Numbered from the stretch's first letter, positions 54,224-63,924 are shown. The stretch is DNA of 64,000 nucleotides from Arenibacter palladensis (GCF_900129275.1 NZ_FQUX01000003.1:124001-188000); one strand, 5' to 3'. Numbers and translations: made by a program. The notes: generated from the sequence alone by a model not told the origin.

Positions 54224-54646
54224 ATGGCAACAATTAAATCTTTAAACAAATGGGCCAATGCACATACTTATTATCCCTTGGATTTGTTAAGAGTTGCATT
54301 GGGAGTATTTCTTTTTATGAAAGGAGTGGATTTTATGTCCAATCATCAGCAAATGGCAGAAATCATTAAACCCTTTCAAGACATTCCGGGAGGTATGTTG
54401 ATTATTCATTATGTTGCGCCGGCACATTTTGTTGGTGGCTTTTTAATTGTAATAGGCTTATTGACCCGCTGGGCAGTAGTGGCACAATTACCAATCCTTA
54501 TTGGTGCAATATTGGTTAATTTTTTGGGGGAAATGAATAGCAGAAATCTAGTTCTGGCTTCCATCACCTTATTGGCATGTATATTCTTTATGTTCTATGG
54601 ATCTGGCAAACATTCCGCAGATTACTATTTAAAAATGCAGAAATAG
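54224..54646 (+). CDS. DoxX-family membrane protein
   Basis: 140 residues, four helices. LDLLRVALGVFLFMKGVDFM near the start and HFVGGFLIVIGLLTRWAVVAQ in the middle are the DoxX signature. Family members join respiratory or oxidative-stress complexes (for example with SodA-type partners), though this one stands alone. ATG start preceded by AT-rich promoter-like sequence. Confidence 0.88.
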   Translation: MATIKSLNKWANAHTYYPLDLLRVALGVFLFMKGVDFMSNHQQMAEIIKPFQDIPGGMLIIHYVAPAHFVGGFLIVIGLLTRWAVVAQLPILIGAILVNFLGEMNSRNLVLASITLLACIFFMFYGSGKHSADYYLKMQK

Positions 54647-54707
54647 GGCATTTAACACCGTATTTAAATTATATTTAATCCTTAATTGTTTACGGTTAAA
54701 CCATATT

Positions 54708-55619
54708 ATGCCTTATACCTATTCATCTATAACATCATTAAAATCCGAAGTAAAAAATTGGATTTTAATAATATCAACTTTATTATTTATTTCCTGTAAG
54801 GAGAGCAACGGTGCGGACTCTAATATGGATGATGCACCATCGGAAGAAATTACTCCTATCTCTTTTACTGCTATTGGAGACGTCCCTTACAACAACGAAC
54901 AGCGCGATGGCTTGATCGATATTATATCCAGGCACAATGCAATTGATCCTTCAGAATTTGTTATCCATGTCGGGGACATAAAGCCAGGTGCCGCTGAATG
55001 TGATGAAACGGTCTACCAAGATGTTTCGGGCATATTACAGACCTTCAAGGCGCCGACCTTTATCGTTTTGGGAGACAATGAATATAATGACTGCGCTGAC
55101 CCACAACTAGGATTGGAATACTGGAACAAATACTTCCTTCATTTTAATGAAAATTGGACGTTTGAACCTACTGTCGTCTATCAGCCCGAACGTGCAGAAA
55201 ACTTTAGTTGGACAGAGAGGAATGTTTTATTTATAGGAGTTAATCTCGTAGGAAGTCAAGTTCATGACTCCTTGGAATGGCAGAACAGGTTGATCCAAAA
55301 TGGCCAATGGGTAAAAAAACTCTTGGAAGAACAAGTAAACAAGGTAGACGCCATGGTAGTTTTTGGCCATGCCAACATAGTGGAAGCCGGTCCTGATAAA
55401 TTTAAACCCTTTACCGATTTGTTTCGCTCTGCCGCCCTTACTTTTGGAAAACCAATTCTAATGGTTCAGGGAGATGGGCATTTTTGGATTAAAAATAAAC
55501 CTTGGCCAGAACAAAACATTACCAGGCTACAAATAGATGGACGGGACACGGCCGTAAAAATTACCGTAGATACCTCACTCGACTACCCCTTTTCCTTCGA
55601 TAGACATTTTTTGGACTGA
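54708..55619 (+). CDS. Lipoprotein metallophosphoesterase
   Basis: 303 residues. A membrane-anchoring segment (16-29) ends in a lipobox, LFISC with C30, so the protein is probably lipidated. Calcineurin-like motifs follow: AIGDVPYNN (D58), HVGDIKPG (D90), LGDNEYNDC (D123, N124) and later FGHAN and GDGHFW (metal histidines). It hydrolyses phosphoesters in the envelope. A large nested hairpin follows at 55634. Confidence 0.9.
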   Translation: MPYTYSSITSLKSEVKNWILIISTLLFISCKESNGADSNMDDAPSEEITPISFTAIGDVPYNNEQRDGLIDIISRHNAIDPSEFVIHVGDIKPGAAECDETVYQDVSGILQTFKAPTFIVLGDNEYNDCADPQLGLEYWNKYFLHFNENWTFEPTVVYQPERAENFSWTERNVLFIGVNLVGSQVHDSLEWQNRLIQNGQWVKKLLEEQVNKVDAMVVFGHANIVEAGPDKFKPFTDLFRSAALTFGKPILMVQGDGHFWIKNKPWPEQNITRLQIDGRDTAVKITVDTSLDYPFSFDRHFLD

Positions 55620-55633
55620 ACCACTCAAAAAAA

Positions 55634-55697
55634 ATCATCCCCAATAGGGATAGTTTTGGTATTTGATTGCCAAAACATTGTCCGTATTGGGGATGAT
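55634..55697. terminator. Nested palindrome between phosphoesterase and Dps
   Basis: Outer arms ATCATCCCCAATA (55634-55646) and TATTGGGGATGAT (55685-55697) match perfectly over 13 bp. An inner stem GTTTTGG/CCAAAAC (55653-55659 with 55670-55676) lies within. It separates two convergent genes and probably ends both; an A-run stands on the left flank and no T-run on the right. Confidence 0.6.
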
Positions 55698-55758
55698 CTG
55701 TAACCTAATAATCCAATTAAAGACTATTGGTTAGTATAAAAAGTTCGATTTCTTTGGA

Positions 55759-56238
55759 TTAAATTTCCTCGGCCAACCAAGCCTTCATCATCCAGACGGT
55801 TTTTTCCTGTTCGGTGATAAACTCGCTCATCATAGCATTGGTACCCTCATCCGAGGCCTCGTCCGAAGCTTCCAAAATAGCCCTTTCTATTACCAATAAC
55901 TGGCTAAGCGACTCCACTATTAAACGAATAGCATCTTCATCCTTTGTAATATTTTTACCTACCGGTACCTTGGAATTCTCTATATAATCTTCAAAAGTGT
56001 GTAAAGGAACCCCACCCAAAGTTAATATCCGCTCCGCAATTTCATCAACCTTTAGGTTGGCATCGGTATATAATTCCTCGAATTTCACATGAAGATCAAA
56101 AAATCTTTTCCCTTTTATATTCCAATGGATTCCCCTGAGGTTTTGATAGTAGCGTTGAAAATTTGCCAATAATTGATTTAAATCCTTACTTAACGATTTT
56201 GATTTGGTAACATCCAAACCTATACTGTTTAATTGCAT
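55759..56238 (-). CDS. dps: Dps-family ferritin-like DNA-protection protein
   Basis: 159 residues. All ferroxidase ligands are in place: H38 (IHWNIKG), H50, E54 (HVKFEE), D65 and E69 (DEIAER), in the spacing of E. coli Dps (31, 43, 47, 58, 62), with E54 in place of Asp. The dodecamer stores iron and shields DNA from peroxide. Divergent from the efflux operon; an OxyR gene lies 4.6 kb away. Confidence 0.94.
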   Translation of the reverse strand: MQLNSIGLDVTKSKSLSKDLNQLLANFQRYYQNLRGIHWNIKGKRFFDLHVKFEELYTDANLKVDEIAERILTLGGVPLHTFEDYIENSKVPVGKNITKDEDAIRLIVESLSQLLVIERAILEASDEASDEGTNAMMSEFITEQEKTVWMMKAWLAEEI

Positions 56239-56543
56239 AATGTGTCTTTTTAATTATACCCCTAAATTACGGTAATCACAACCATTATGAAGCATTACTA
56301 TATTGATAGATTTTATGCATGTATAGTATTATATGATTGAAAAAAAGTAAGGTGTATCAATGGTACGATTCTTGATAATAATATTAATAATTTAACATAA
56401 AATTTTAAATAAAATCCAAAAACCATCTCATTTGCATAATTATTTATGATTAATTAAGAAAACAATAACAAAATATTCTGTTGAATATTGAGGTACTAGC
56501 TTAAATTTGATTTACTCCCCCCCTTTAACTAAACCACCTAATA
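56239..56543. promoter_or_regulatory. Divergent dps/efflux promoter region
   Basis: 305 bp. On the + side TTG (56481-56483), an 18-bp spacer and TAAATTTG (56502-56509, exact TAnnTTTG) form a good Bacteroidota promoter 35 bp before ATG 56544. On the dps side CTAT-ATTG-ATAG (56298-56309) and a nearby TATAG (56322-56326) resemble parts of OxyR sites. That reading is a guess. Confidence 0.5.
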
Positions 56544-57788
56544 ATGAATAAAAAAAAACTACTCCTATTCGGTATACCCGTCGTTCTTATTCTTGTGGGT
56601 TATACCTTGTTCGGCAACACCGCCGATGAAGATGTAGCCATTACCACCAAAGTGGTAAAGGGCGATTTTGTAAATGAAGTAATTATTTCCGGAGAAGCCC
56701 AATCCACCAGTTTGAAAAAAATTAATGGTCCCGATGACATCCGGAAATTTAAATTACGTGATGTAAAAATTCAAGATCTTATTCCTGAAGGTTCCCTGGT
56801 TAAGGAGGGCGATTACGTAGGGCGCCTGGATCCCTCGGAGGTAAACGAGCAGATTTTGGACGCACAATTAAATCTGGAAACCGCACAATCCAAATACACC
56901 CAAGAACAGTTGGACACCACCCTCACCTTAAAACAGGAACGGACAGCTATAAAGGATCTGCTATTTGATATCCAAGAGAATAAGTTGGAGCTCAAGCAGT
57001 CCATCTATGAGCCACCCGCCACAATTAAAAAGTTGGAAATAAATATTGAGCGTCTGGAACGTGATCTAAAAGAGAAAACCGAGGATTATAAAATAAAGGA
57101 ACAAAAAGCCATGGCCAAGATGGTGGAGGTTGGAACCGAAGTGTCCAAAATTAGCAAAATGTTGGAGGAACTTAGAAATCTTCAAAAATCCTTCACCATA
57201 CATTCAGATGCCAATGGCATGGTAACTTACGCCAAAAATTGGGATGGCTCTAAAAGAAAAGTCGGATCATCGATTAGTATGTGGGACCCAGCAATTGCAA
57301 CCTTGCCCGACCTAACCAAAATGGAATCCAAGACCTATGCCAATGAGGTAGACATTAGAAAGATAAAAAAAGACCTTCCTGTTATTATTGGTTTTGACGC
57401 ATTTCCAGATGTAACCGTAAAAGGAACCATCACCAATGTAGCCAATGTGGGGGAAGAAAAAAGAGGTTCGGATATTAAACTATTTCAGGTACTGGTAAAC
57501 TTTGATGAAAACAATGAAAATGTTAGACCTGGAATGACAACCTCCAACAGAATACTTATCCATAAGGAAGAGGAGGTCCTCATGGTCCCCTTGGAAGCTA
57601 TATTCTCCCAAGATTCCATAAGTTTTGTCTACGCCAAATCCGGCTTATCCATTGATAAAAAAGAAATTGAGATGGGCGAATCCAACTTGGATGTAGTAAT
57701 TATTAAAAAAGGTTTAAATGAGAATGATGTTGTTTATCTGAGCAAACCCGAAGGACTTGAAGAAAAAGATATTCTGTCTATAAACTAG
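56544..57788 (+). CDS. MacA-like periplasmic adaptor (HlyD family)
   Basis: 414 residues. One N-terminal helix (5-22), a beta-barrel/lipoyl half (about 35-105), a long coiled coil (about 108-218) with heptads ENKLELKQS and ERLERDLKEK, and the second barrel (about 225-400; RPGMTTSNRILI). It links an inner-membrane permease to an outer-membrane TolC channel. It is the first gene of a three-gene unit: adaptor, permease (4-bp gap), TolC (66 bp). Confidence 0.9.
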   Translation: MNKKKLLLFGIPVVLILVGYTLFGNTADEDVAITTKVVKGDFVNEVIISGEAQSTSLKKINGPDDIRKFKLRDVKIQDLIPEGSLVKEGDYVGRLDPSEVNEQILDAQLNLETAQSKYTQEQLDTTLTLKQERTAIKDLLFDIQENKLELKQSIYEPPATIKKLEINIERLERDLKEKTEDYKIKEQKAMAKMVEVGTEVSKISKMLEELRNLQKSFTIHSDANGMVTYAKNWDGSKRKVGSSISMWDPAIATLPDLTKMESKTYANEVDIRKIKKDLPVIIGFDAFPDVTVKGTITNVANVGEEKRGSDIKLFQVLVNFDENNENVRPGMTTSNRILIHKEEEVLMVPLEAIFSQDSISFVYAKSGLSIDKKEIEMGESNLDVVIIKKGLNENDVVYLSKPEGLEEKDILSIN

Positions 57789-57792
57789 ATTC

Positions 57793-59163
57793 ATGATAGA
57801 CAAGATACTTTTAGAACAGATTGTCTCTAATTTCAGGGAAGCCATACGCGTGGTGACAATCAACAAGGTTAGAACTTTTTTAACGGCATTGGGAATCATA
57901 TTTGGCGTTGCAGCAGTAATAACCATGCTGTCTATAGGGAATGGAGCCGAAAAGGAAATATTGGCGCAACTGGAGCTGGTAGGGGTTAACAATATTGTGG
58001 TAACCCCCATACCTGACGAGGAAGATGAAAACACCAGTGAAGAAGAGGAAGGCGCACAGGAAACTACCCGATTTTCAAAAGGATTGGATCTCTTGGATGT
58101 AGCAAGTATAGCTAATAACATTCCCACAATAAAGGCTATTAGTCCGGAGATAATCCTAGAAACTTATGTGATCAATAAAGGAAGGCAAAATTCCGTGAAA
58201 TTAATAGGGGTCACCAATTCCTTTTTTGAGACTTCCAATATACATATAGGTAAAGGAAGTAATTTCTCCGATGAACATATTACAAATGCCGCTTCAGTAT
58301 GTATCATAGGTGAAAAAGTGGAAAAGAAACTGTTCCCTGGTGAGAGTGCCATCGGCAAACAAATTAAGGTAAAGGACGTTTGGCTCAAGGTAATAGGAAT
58401 AATAGAGGAAAAACTAATTTCTGAAAAAGCACAGGAAAACCTAGGTATTAGGGATTTGAATCAAGATATATATGTTCCCGTAAAGACCTTTTTGGTCAGA
58501 TATAAGGATAGAAAGATCATTTCGGACGAACCCCTCGATTTTAGTGGAGGTGGTATGATCATTATTGGTGGTGCCAATAATGGCCCCAAAAAGAGAATAC
58601 CTAGGGGCAATTACCATCAATTGGATAAATTAACGGTCCAGGTAAATAATTCCAATGAGCTAAAAGCAACTGCGGAAGTATTGAGCAAACTTCTTAAAAG
58701 AAAACACAACGATGTGTTGGATTTTGAAATTACCATTCCTATTCAACTGCTAAAACAGCAGCAAAAAACGAAACAGATATTCAATATTGTACTTAGTGTT
58801 ATTGCCGGGATATCCCTTCTTATAGGTGGCATCGGAATCATGAATATTATGTTGGCCTCCGTTTTGGAACGTACAAAGGAAATAGGCATCATGAGGGCCA
58901 TTGGCGCCACCAAACAAGATGTTATTTTACAGTTTTTGTCCGAGTCCGTCCTTATAAGTTTAGGTGGAGGTATAATAGGTATAGTATTGGGAATTGTTGC
59001 ATCCTATGGATTGGAAATGGCAACGGGTATAGAAACCATCCTTTCCTTGAACTCCATAATCCTATCCTTTTTTGTAGCCACTTTTATAGGGCTTGCATTT
59101 GGAGTACTACCAGCAAAATCGGCCGCAAACAAAAATCCCATTGAAGCCATAAGACGTGAATAG
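57793..59163 (+). CDS. MacB-like ABC transporter permease (FtsX fold, no ATPase domain)
   Basis: 456 residues. TM helix at about 30-50 (VRTFLTALGIIFGVAAVIT), periplasmic MacB_PCD domain (50-330) with an acidic insert (DEEDENTSEEEEG), and three C-terminal helices (about 335-355, 383-405, 420-442) with the coupling loop EIGIMRAIGATKQDVILQF. E. coli MacB has an ATPase domain at the N-terminus; this has none, and no ATPase gene adjoins it. Confidence 0.9.
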   Translation: MIDKILLEQIVSNFREAIRVVTINKVRTFLTALGIIFGVAAVITMLSIGNGAEKEILAQLELVGVNNIVVTPIPDEEDENTSEEEEGAQETTRFSKGLDLLDVASIANNIPTIKAISPEIILETYVINKGRQNSVKLIGVTNSFFETSNIHIGKGSNFSDEHITNAASVCIIGEKVEKKLFPGESAIGKQIKVKDVWLKVIGIIEEKLISEKAQENLGIRDLNQDIYVPVKTFLVRYKDRKIISDEPLDFSGGGMIIIGGANNGPKKRIPRGNYHQLDKLTVQVNNSNELKATAEVLSKLLKRKHNDVLDFEITIPIQLLKQQQKTKQIFNIVLSVIAGISLLIGGIGIMNIMLASVLERTKEIGIMRAIGATKQDVILQFLSESVLISLGGGIIGIVLGIVASYGLEMATGIETILSLNSIILSFFVATFIGLAFGVLPAKSAANKNPIEAIRRE

Positions 59164-59229
59164 AAATATTTTTTAGATAACACCTATAACAATTACCCTC
59201 CCCCATTTTATCAATCAAAATAGTCCAAA

Positions 59230-60690
59230 ATGAAAAAATGTATTGTGTTGTTATTCCTATGTTCAAATCTTTTTGTCCTGGGACAGTCCAAAAAGCTAAC
59301 ACTAACCGAAGCCATAGAAATGGCGAAAAAAAACTCCCCGGAATACCAAGCCGTCCTAAACCAATCCCAAGGTAGCTATTGGAGGTACAGGACCTATATG
59401 GCCGAATTTTTGCCCCAGTTTAGATTAATTGCTACTGTTCCGGATTACTCCAATTCCATTCAAAGGATTACCAACGACGAGGGCCAGGATATTTTCGTAA
59501 ATCAAAATCAATCTAGAATTGATGGGCAACTTGCCATCACCCAGCAAGTACCATTTACAGGGGGAGACTTTTCCTTAATTTCCCGATTACAAAGAGTGGA
59601 TCGTTATGGTGACATTGAATCCAGTAATTACTCCCTAACACCATTCTCCATAAATTACTATCAGAATTCCCTATTCTTTAATCCGTACAAATGGGACAGG
59701 CAAATAGAACCGTTAAGGTATGAGGAATCCAAACGCGAATTCATAGAACGAATGGAAGATATTTCCTTAAGTAGTTGCCAACGTTATTTTAGTCTTTTAA
59801 CCGCACAAATGAGATTAAGAAATTCCCAAAATAATTTGGCAACACAAGATACCTTATTGCAGATTGCCAAGGGAAGGTTTGAAATTGGAAAAATAGCAGA
59901 GAACGAATTGCTGCAAATGGAACTCGGACATCTAAATTCACAAAATGAAGTTACTACCAATACCATCTCCCTTAAAAGAACTTCCCAAAATTTGGCCCGC
60001 TATCTGGAACTGGAAACAGAGGATATAGAACTTTTTATACCGGAGAAATTGGTAGATTTTGAGGTTAGCGTAGAAACCGCCCTGGATGAGGCTACCAACA
60101 ACCGAAAATCCGTTATAGAGTTTAGAAGGAGACGTTTGGAAGCGGAAAGAAACCTTGCCCAAATAAAGGGTACCAATAGGTTGGAAATTAATGTCAATGC
60201 CAATTTTGGGCTAAACAAACGTGCAGATGAATATGACGATCTGTTCCAAGATTTTGATAGACAACAGAATGTATCCGTATCCCTAGGTATTCCCATTTTC
60301 GATTGGGGCGTATCCAAATCCAAAAGAAAAATGGGCGAGGCCGATCTTGGTCTGGTAGAAACAAATATTGAACAAGAACAACAAGCCTTTGAACAGGAAA
60401 TTTACCTGCATATATTAAACTGGTCCAGCAAAAGGGATTTTCTGGCAACTTCGGAAAAAGCAAAAGAGATTGCCATAAAACGCTATCAAATTACTAAAGA
60501 AAGATATATACTGGGAAAAATTACAATTACGGACCTAAATCTGGCGCAACAGGAAAAAGACAAGGCAGAACTGGAATACCTCAATTCCTTACAAAATTTC
60601 TGGACGGATTACTATACGTTGAGAAAACTGACACTCTACGATTTTATCAATAACAAAAAAATTGAAGCTGAGAACATTATTATAGATTGA
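59230..60690 (+). CDS. TolC-family outer membrane channel
   Basis: 486 residues with a signal peptide (1-20). Two TolC halves are visible: LTEAIEMAKKNSPEYQAVLN (24-43) and the repeat starting EVSVETALDEATNNRKSVIE, with coiled-coil segments. The C-terminal EKDKAELEYLNSLQNFWTDY is the usual end. Forms the outer-membrane exit for the MacA/MacB-like pump. Confidence 0.9.
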   Translation: MKKCIVLLFLCSNLFVLGQSKKLTLTEAIEMAKKNSPEYQAVLNQSQGSYWRYRTYMAEFLPQFRLIATVPDYSNSIQRITNDEGQDIFVNQNQSRIDGQLAITQQVPFTGGDFSLISRLQRVDRYGDIESSNYSLTPFSINYYQNSLFFNPYKWDRQIEPLRYEESKREFIERMEDISLSSCQRYFSLLTAQMRLRNSQNNLATQDTLLQIAKGRFEIGKIAENELLQMELGHLNSQNEVTTNTISLKRTSQNLARYLELETEDIELFIPEKLVDFEVSVETALDEATNNRKSVIEFRRRRLEAERNLAQIKGTNRLEINVNANFGLNKRADEYDDLFQDFDRQQNVSVSLGIPIFDWGVSKSKRKMGEADLGLVETNIEQEQQAFEQEIYLHILNWSSKRDFLATSEKAKEIAIKRYQITKERYILGKITITDLNLAQQEKDKAELEYLNSLQNFWTDYYTLRKLTLYDFINNKKIEAENIIID

Positions 60691-60829
60691 AAGCCCCATG
60701 ATAATAAGTTACTGACCTAACAACCATAATTTGGAAAAATGGGCCGGTAAAAAGAATTTATAAGTAAGGGTAGATCTGCTTAGGTTTTGATAATAGTTTT
60801 CCTAATTTTATGACTTTAAATAATACTTC

Positions 60830-61768
60830 ATGACCATTACACAATTGCAATATGTACTAGCCGTTGCCGAGTACCAAAATTTTACCTTAGCGGCCGAAAA
60901 GAGCTTTGTTACCCAACCTACTTTGAGTATGCAGGTCCAAAAATTGGAAGACGAGCTGGACATATTAATTTTCGACAGAGGCAAAAAGCCCATTACCATA
61001 ACAGAAGTGGGCGCCAAAATAGTGGCCCAAGCAAAAAATATTGTCAATGAGGCCAACCGTATAAAAGATATTGTGGATCAGGAAAAGGGTTTTATAGGCG
61101 GTGAATTTACCCTTGGAATCATCCCTACCATTATGCCCACCTTATTGCCCATGTTCCTGAGGACCTTCATAAAAAAATACCCCAAGGTAAACCTGATCAT
61201 TAAGGAGCAAAACACGGAAAATCTGATCCGTAACCTGCAAGATGGGCATATAGACGCCGCTATTGCCGCAACGCCGTTGGAAATAGAATTTATTAAGGAA
61301 CGCCCGCTATATTACGAACCATTTGTGGGGTATGTACCTCCCAATCATAGACTGGGACAAACATCTGAATTGGTACCCGAAGATTTGGAAATTTCGGATG
61401 TGCTGCTATTACGGGACGGGCATTGTTTTAGGGATGGAGTAATAAACTTGTGCAACGCCTCAAAAAACTATCAGGAAGAGCATTTTCAATTGCAAAGCGG
61501 TAGTTTTGAAACATTGATCAACCTTTCCAATGAAGGATTGGGCATGACCCTCCTACCTTTCCTGAACACTATTGAACTGGATGATAAAAAGAAACAGAAC
61601 CTTAAATTCTTTAAAAATCCGTCTCCTGCACGGGAAGTAAGTCTAATTTACCACAAAAGCGAGCTCAAAATACAAATTACAGAGGCATTATATGACGTTA
61701 TTGCCAGTGTAGTAAGAGGTGCCATTGCTTTTCAGGATGTAAAAATTATAAGTCCGTTGAACAAATAA
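60830..61768 (+). CDS. oxyR: OxyR-type LysR peroxide regulator
   Basis: 312 residues. The N-terminal HTH is LQYVLAVAEYQNFTLAAEKS (6-25). The redox centre is C199 and C208 in DGHCFRDGVINLC, at the exact E. coli numbering and spacing. H2O2 should drive disulfide formation and activate peroxide defence; dps (55759) is a classic target. The convergent lipoprotein gene begins at the next base after its stop. Confidence 0.93.
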   Translation: MTITQLQYVLAVAEYQNFTLAAEKSFVTQPTLSMQVQKLEDELDILIFDRGKKPITITEVGAKIVAQAKNIVNEANRIKDIVDQEKGFIGGEFTLGIIPTIMPTLLPMFLRTFIKKYPKVNLIIKEQNTENLIRNLQDGHIDAAIAATPLEIEFIKERPLYYEPFVGYVPPNHRLGQTSELVPEDLEISDVLLLRDGHCFRDGVINLCNASKNYQEEHFQLQSGSFETLINLSNEGLGMTLLPFLNTIELDDKKKQNLKFFKNPSPAREVSLIYHKSELKIQITEALYDVIASVVRGAIAFQDVKIISPLNK

Positions 61769-62164
61769 TTATTCCATTTTTCGATATTTATAGGAACACT
61801 CTTCAATACAGCCAACATTGGACAAAATAAGTCGTCCTTCAGAAAAGCTCATATTAAAATTGGTCTCTATGGCATTGTTTTCACAATGATATCGTAAAGT
61901 CAATACACTTTCATTTGTACTGTAAATTCCATTTACAATCCCACCACAAGCCTTTTCATTGTGGGTATAGGAACCATTGGACTTAAATTCAAATATTGGT
62001 CCGTTCATTACTGTGGTCCAATTTTCAACAATATCGCCAGGGCTGATTTTGGTGGCTTCCAATTGCCATTTTCCTAAAAGTTCATTTGTAATTAAGGGTA
62101 AGGTATCCTCATCCTTCCCACAACTTAGAAGGAATAGGATACATAGGTAGGTTAATTGCTTCAT
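61769..62164 (-). CDS. Small lipoprotein, lipocalin-like
   Basis: 131 residues. A type II signal peptide ends at ILFLLSC (C15). LLGKWQLEATKISPGD (29-44), then FEFKSNGSYTHNEKACGG and LTLRYHCE, is the lipocalin-like beta-barrel pattern frequent in Bacteroidota. Cys pairs (ACGG, YHCE, GCIEEC) may form disulfides. Convergent with oxyR, with no bases between the stops. Confidence 0.75.
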   Translation of the reverse strand: MKQLTYLCILFLLSCGKDEDTLPLITNELLGKWQLEATKISPGDIVENWTTVMNGPIFEFKSNGSYTHNEKACGGIVNGIYSTNESVLTLRYHCENNAIETNFNMSFSEGRLILSNVGCIEECSYKYRKME

Positions 62165-62273
62165 TATATATAATATTGGGGGTCCGCCATTATATACGGT
62201 TGAATTAGCCTAAATAGTTGTTTTTAAAGTTAAAGAAGTCTTAAAAAAACAAAGTTGCCCAAAAATTCATAAG

Positions 62274-62303
62274 CAAAAAAAACCACCTTATATATGAAGG
62301 TGG
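62274..62303 (-). terminator. Intrinsic terminator of the 62311 gene
   Basis: Stem CCACCTT/AAGGTGG (62283-62289 with 62297-62303), 7 bp, and an A-run at 62275-62282 on the + strand, which is a U-run on the minus-strand transcript. Placed 8 bp after the stop codon; a classical rho-independent terminator. Confidence 0.8.
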
Positions 62304-62310
62304 CTTATAT

Positions 62311-62508
62311 CTATGCTTTCAAATAAAGAAGGCTTTGTTGTAGTTCTGGTTTGTCATTAATAAATTGCTTTAACCAGAGTTTTAATTCTTCTATTTCAAA
62401 TGGTAATAGTCTAGTCACTGCTTTTTCTAGTTCTTTGCAAAATAACTTTGTATCAAAACTAACCTTTTGCAGTACGGTTTTGGTGTACTCTAACATAGCT
62501 CTTGCCAT
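62311..62508 (-). CDS. Conserved 65-residue Flavobacteriia protein
   Basis: 65 residues, mostly helical (MARAMLEYTKTVLQKVSFD, FCKELEKAVTRLLPFEIEEL, KLWLKQFINDKPELQQSLLY). I recall very similar small proteins in many Flavobacteriia, often near core genes; function unknown. It has its own terminator (62274-62303) and a spacer of 87 bp to the PBP4 gene. Confidence 0.8.
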   Translation of the reverse strand: MARAMLEYTKTVLQKVSFDTKLFCKELEKAVTRLLPFEIEELKLWLKQFINDKPELQQSLLYLKA

Positions 62509-62595
62509 ATTTCAAAATAATTTTAGGTTGCTTGGACTAAGATAACCAATAAAAGGTATATATTATTGCCGTCTTTCCGTTAAATAATAGATAAA

Positions 62596-63924
62596 ATGAT
62601 GTTAAAGTCGATGAACGTACATTTTCAACAGCTTTTTTTAAATAAAAAAAGGACTCTTGGACAACTGATTTTGGTTGGGGCCTCAATAAGTTTAATAGGG
62701 TGCAAAACACTGAATAACAGTAAACTAAACAAGACCATTAACCAAAAGATAAGCTCTCGAACAACCAATAATTACTTTCAGGGTATATTAATTTATGATC
62801 CTGTAAAAAAGGATACCGTGTATAGCCATAATAGCCAAAAATATTTTACTCCGGCAAGTAATACCAAGATAATTACATTGTATACTTCCCTTAAAACCCT
62901 GCCAGAAAAGATCCCTTCCCTAAAATATATTGTTAAAAATGATACCCTCTATATGGAAGGTACTGGTGACCCAACTTTGTTGCATCCTTATTTTGGTGAC
63001 AGTACCGCAATAAAATTTGCCATGAACTATAAGAACGTATCCCTTTATCTAAATAATTTTGAGGAAAGCAGGTATGGTCCAGGTTGGGCCTGGGAGGATT
63101 ATGACTTATATTTTAGTCCTGAAAGAAATGGTTTACCCTTATACGGCAATGTTGTAACCATTACCAATAATGATAGTTTGGCAGTAAGCCCTACCTATTT
63201 TAAAAACCAAGTTGTGCCGATTAGTTATGGGGTAAATCGGGAATTGTACAGCAATACCTTTTATTATGATCCTCAGAGAAGGGATACCTTGGAGAGTCCG
63301 TTTATGATAGACAGCACCCTGACAAAAAGCCTCCTCGAAGAAGCCCTCCTTAAAAAGGTGAATGTTGTACAGAAAATGCCGAATGACGAAAAACAAATAT
63401 TGTACAGTGTTGCTTCAGATTCCCTATATAAAAGAATGATGGAAGTGAGTGATAATTTTCTCGCGGAACAATTATTAATCTTAAGCTCCTCTACCCTTTC
63501 GGATACCCTGAACAGTGCAAAAGCCAGAAATTATATATTGGACAATTATTTACAGGAACTTGAGCAACCACCAAGATGGGTAGATGGTTCCGGACTTTCC
63601 CGATATAATTTGTTTACTCCTGGAACTATGGTCTATGTATTAAATAAAATGTACCAAGAAATACCAAGGGAACGCTTGTTCAATTTTTTCCCCGTTGGAG
63701 GCCTCAGCGGGACTTTAAAGGGAAGGTTTAATGGTGATGACCGCCCCTATATTTACGCCAAAACCGGATCACTTGGCAATAATTATTGCCTTAGTGGATA
63801 TCTAATAACGCGGTCTGGAAAAACTTTAATATTTAGTTTTATGAACAACCATTTTACCAAAAGCAATAGTGAAGTAAAACAGCATATGGAGTCTATTTTT
63901 GAAATGATCAGGGACAATTATTGA
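62596..63924 (+). CDS. dacB: D-alanyl-D-alanine carboxypeptidase/endopeptidase (PBP4 type), lipoprotein
   Basis: 442 residues. The signal segment (22-35) ends at the lipobox SLIGC (C36). The three penicillin-binding motifs are S88-N-T-K91 (SxxK), S285-D-N287 (SxN) and K389-T-G391 (KTG). The middle insert (about 140-260) is smaller than in E. coli PBP4. It trims or cleaves peptidoglycan peptides in the periplasm. Its 3' end overlaps a convergent gene by 7 bp. Confidence 0.92.
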   Translation: MMLKSMNVHFQQLFLNKKRTLGQLILVGASISLIGCKTLNNSKLNKTINQKISSRTTNNYFQGILIYDPVKKDTVYSHNSQKYFTPASNTKIITLYTSLKTLPEKIPSLKYIVKNDTLYMEGTGDPTLLHPYFGDSTAIKFAMNYKNVSLYLNNFEESRYGPGWAWEDYDLYFSPERNGLPLYGNVVTITNNDSLAVSPTYFKNQVVPISYGVNRELYSNTFYYDPQRRDTLESPFMIDSTLTKSLLEEALLKKVNVVQKMPNDEKQILYSVASDSLYKRMMEVSDNFLAEQLLILSSSTLSDTLNSAKARNYILDNYLQELEQPPRWVDGSGLSRYNLFTPGTMVYVLNKMYQEIPRERLFNFFPVGGLSGTLKGRFNGDDRPYIYAKTGSLGNNYCLSGYLITRSGKTLIFSFMNNHFTKSNSEVKQHMESIFEMIRDNY

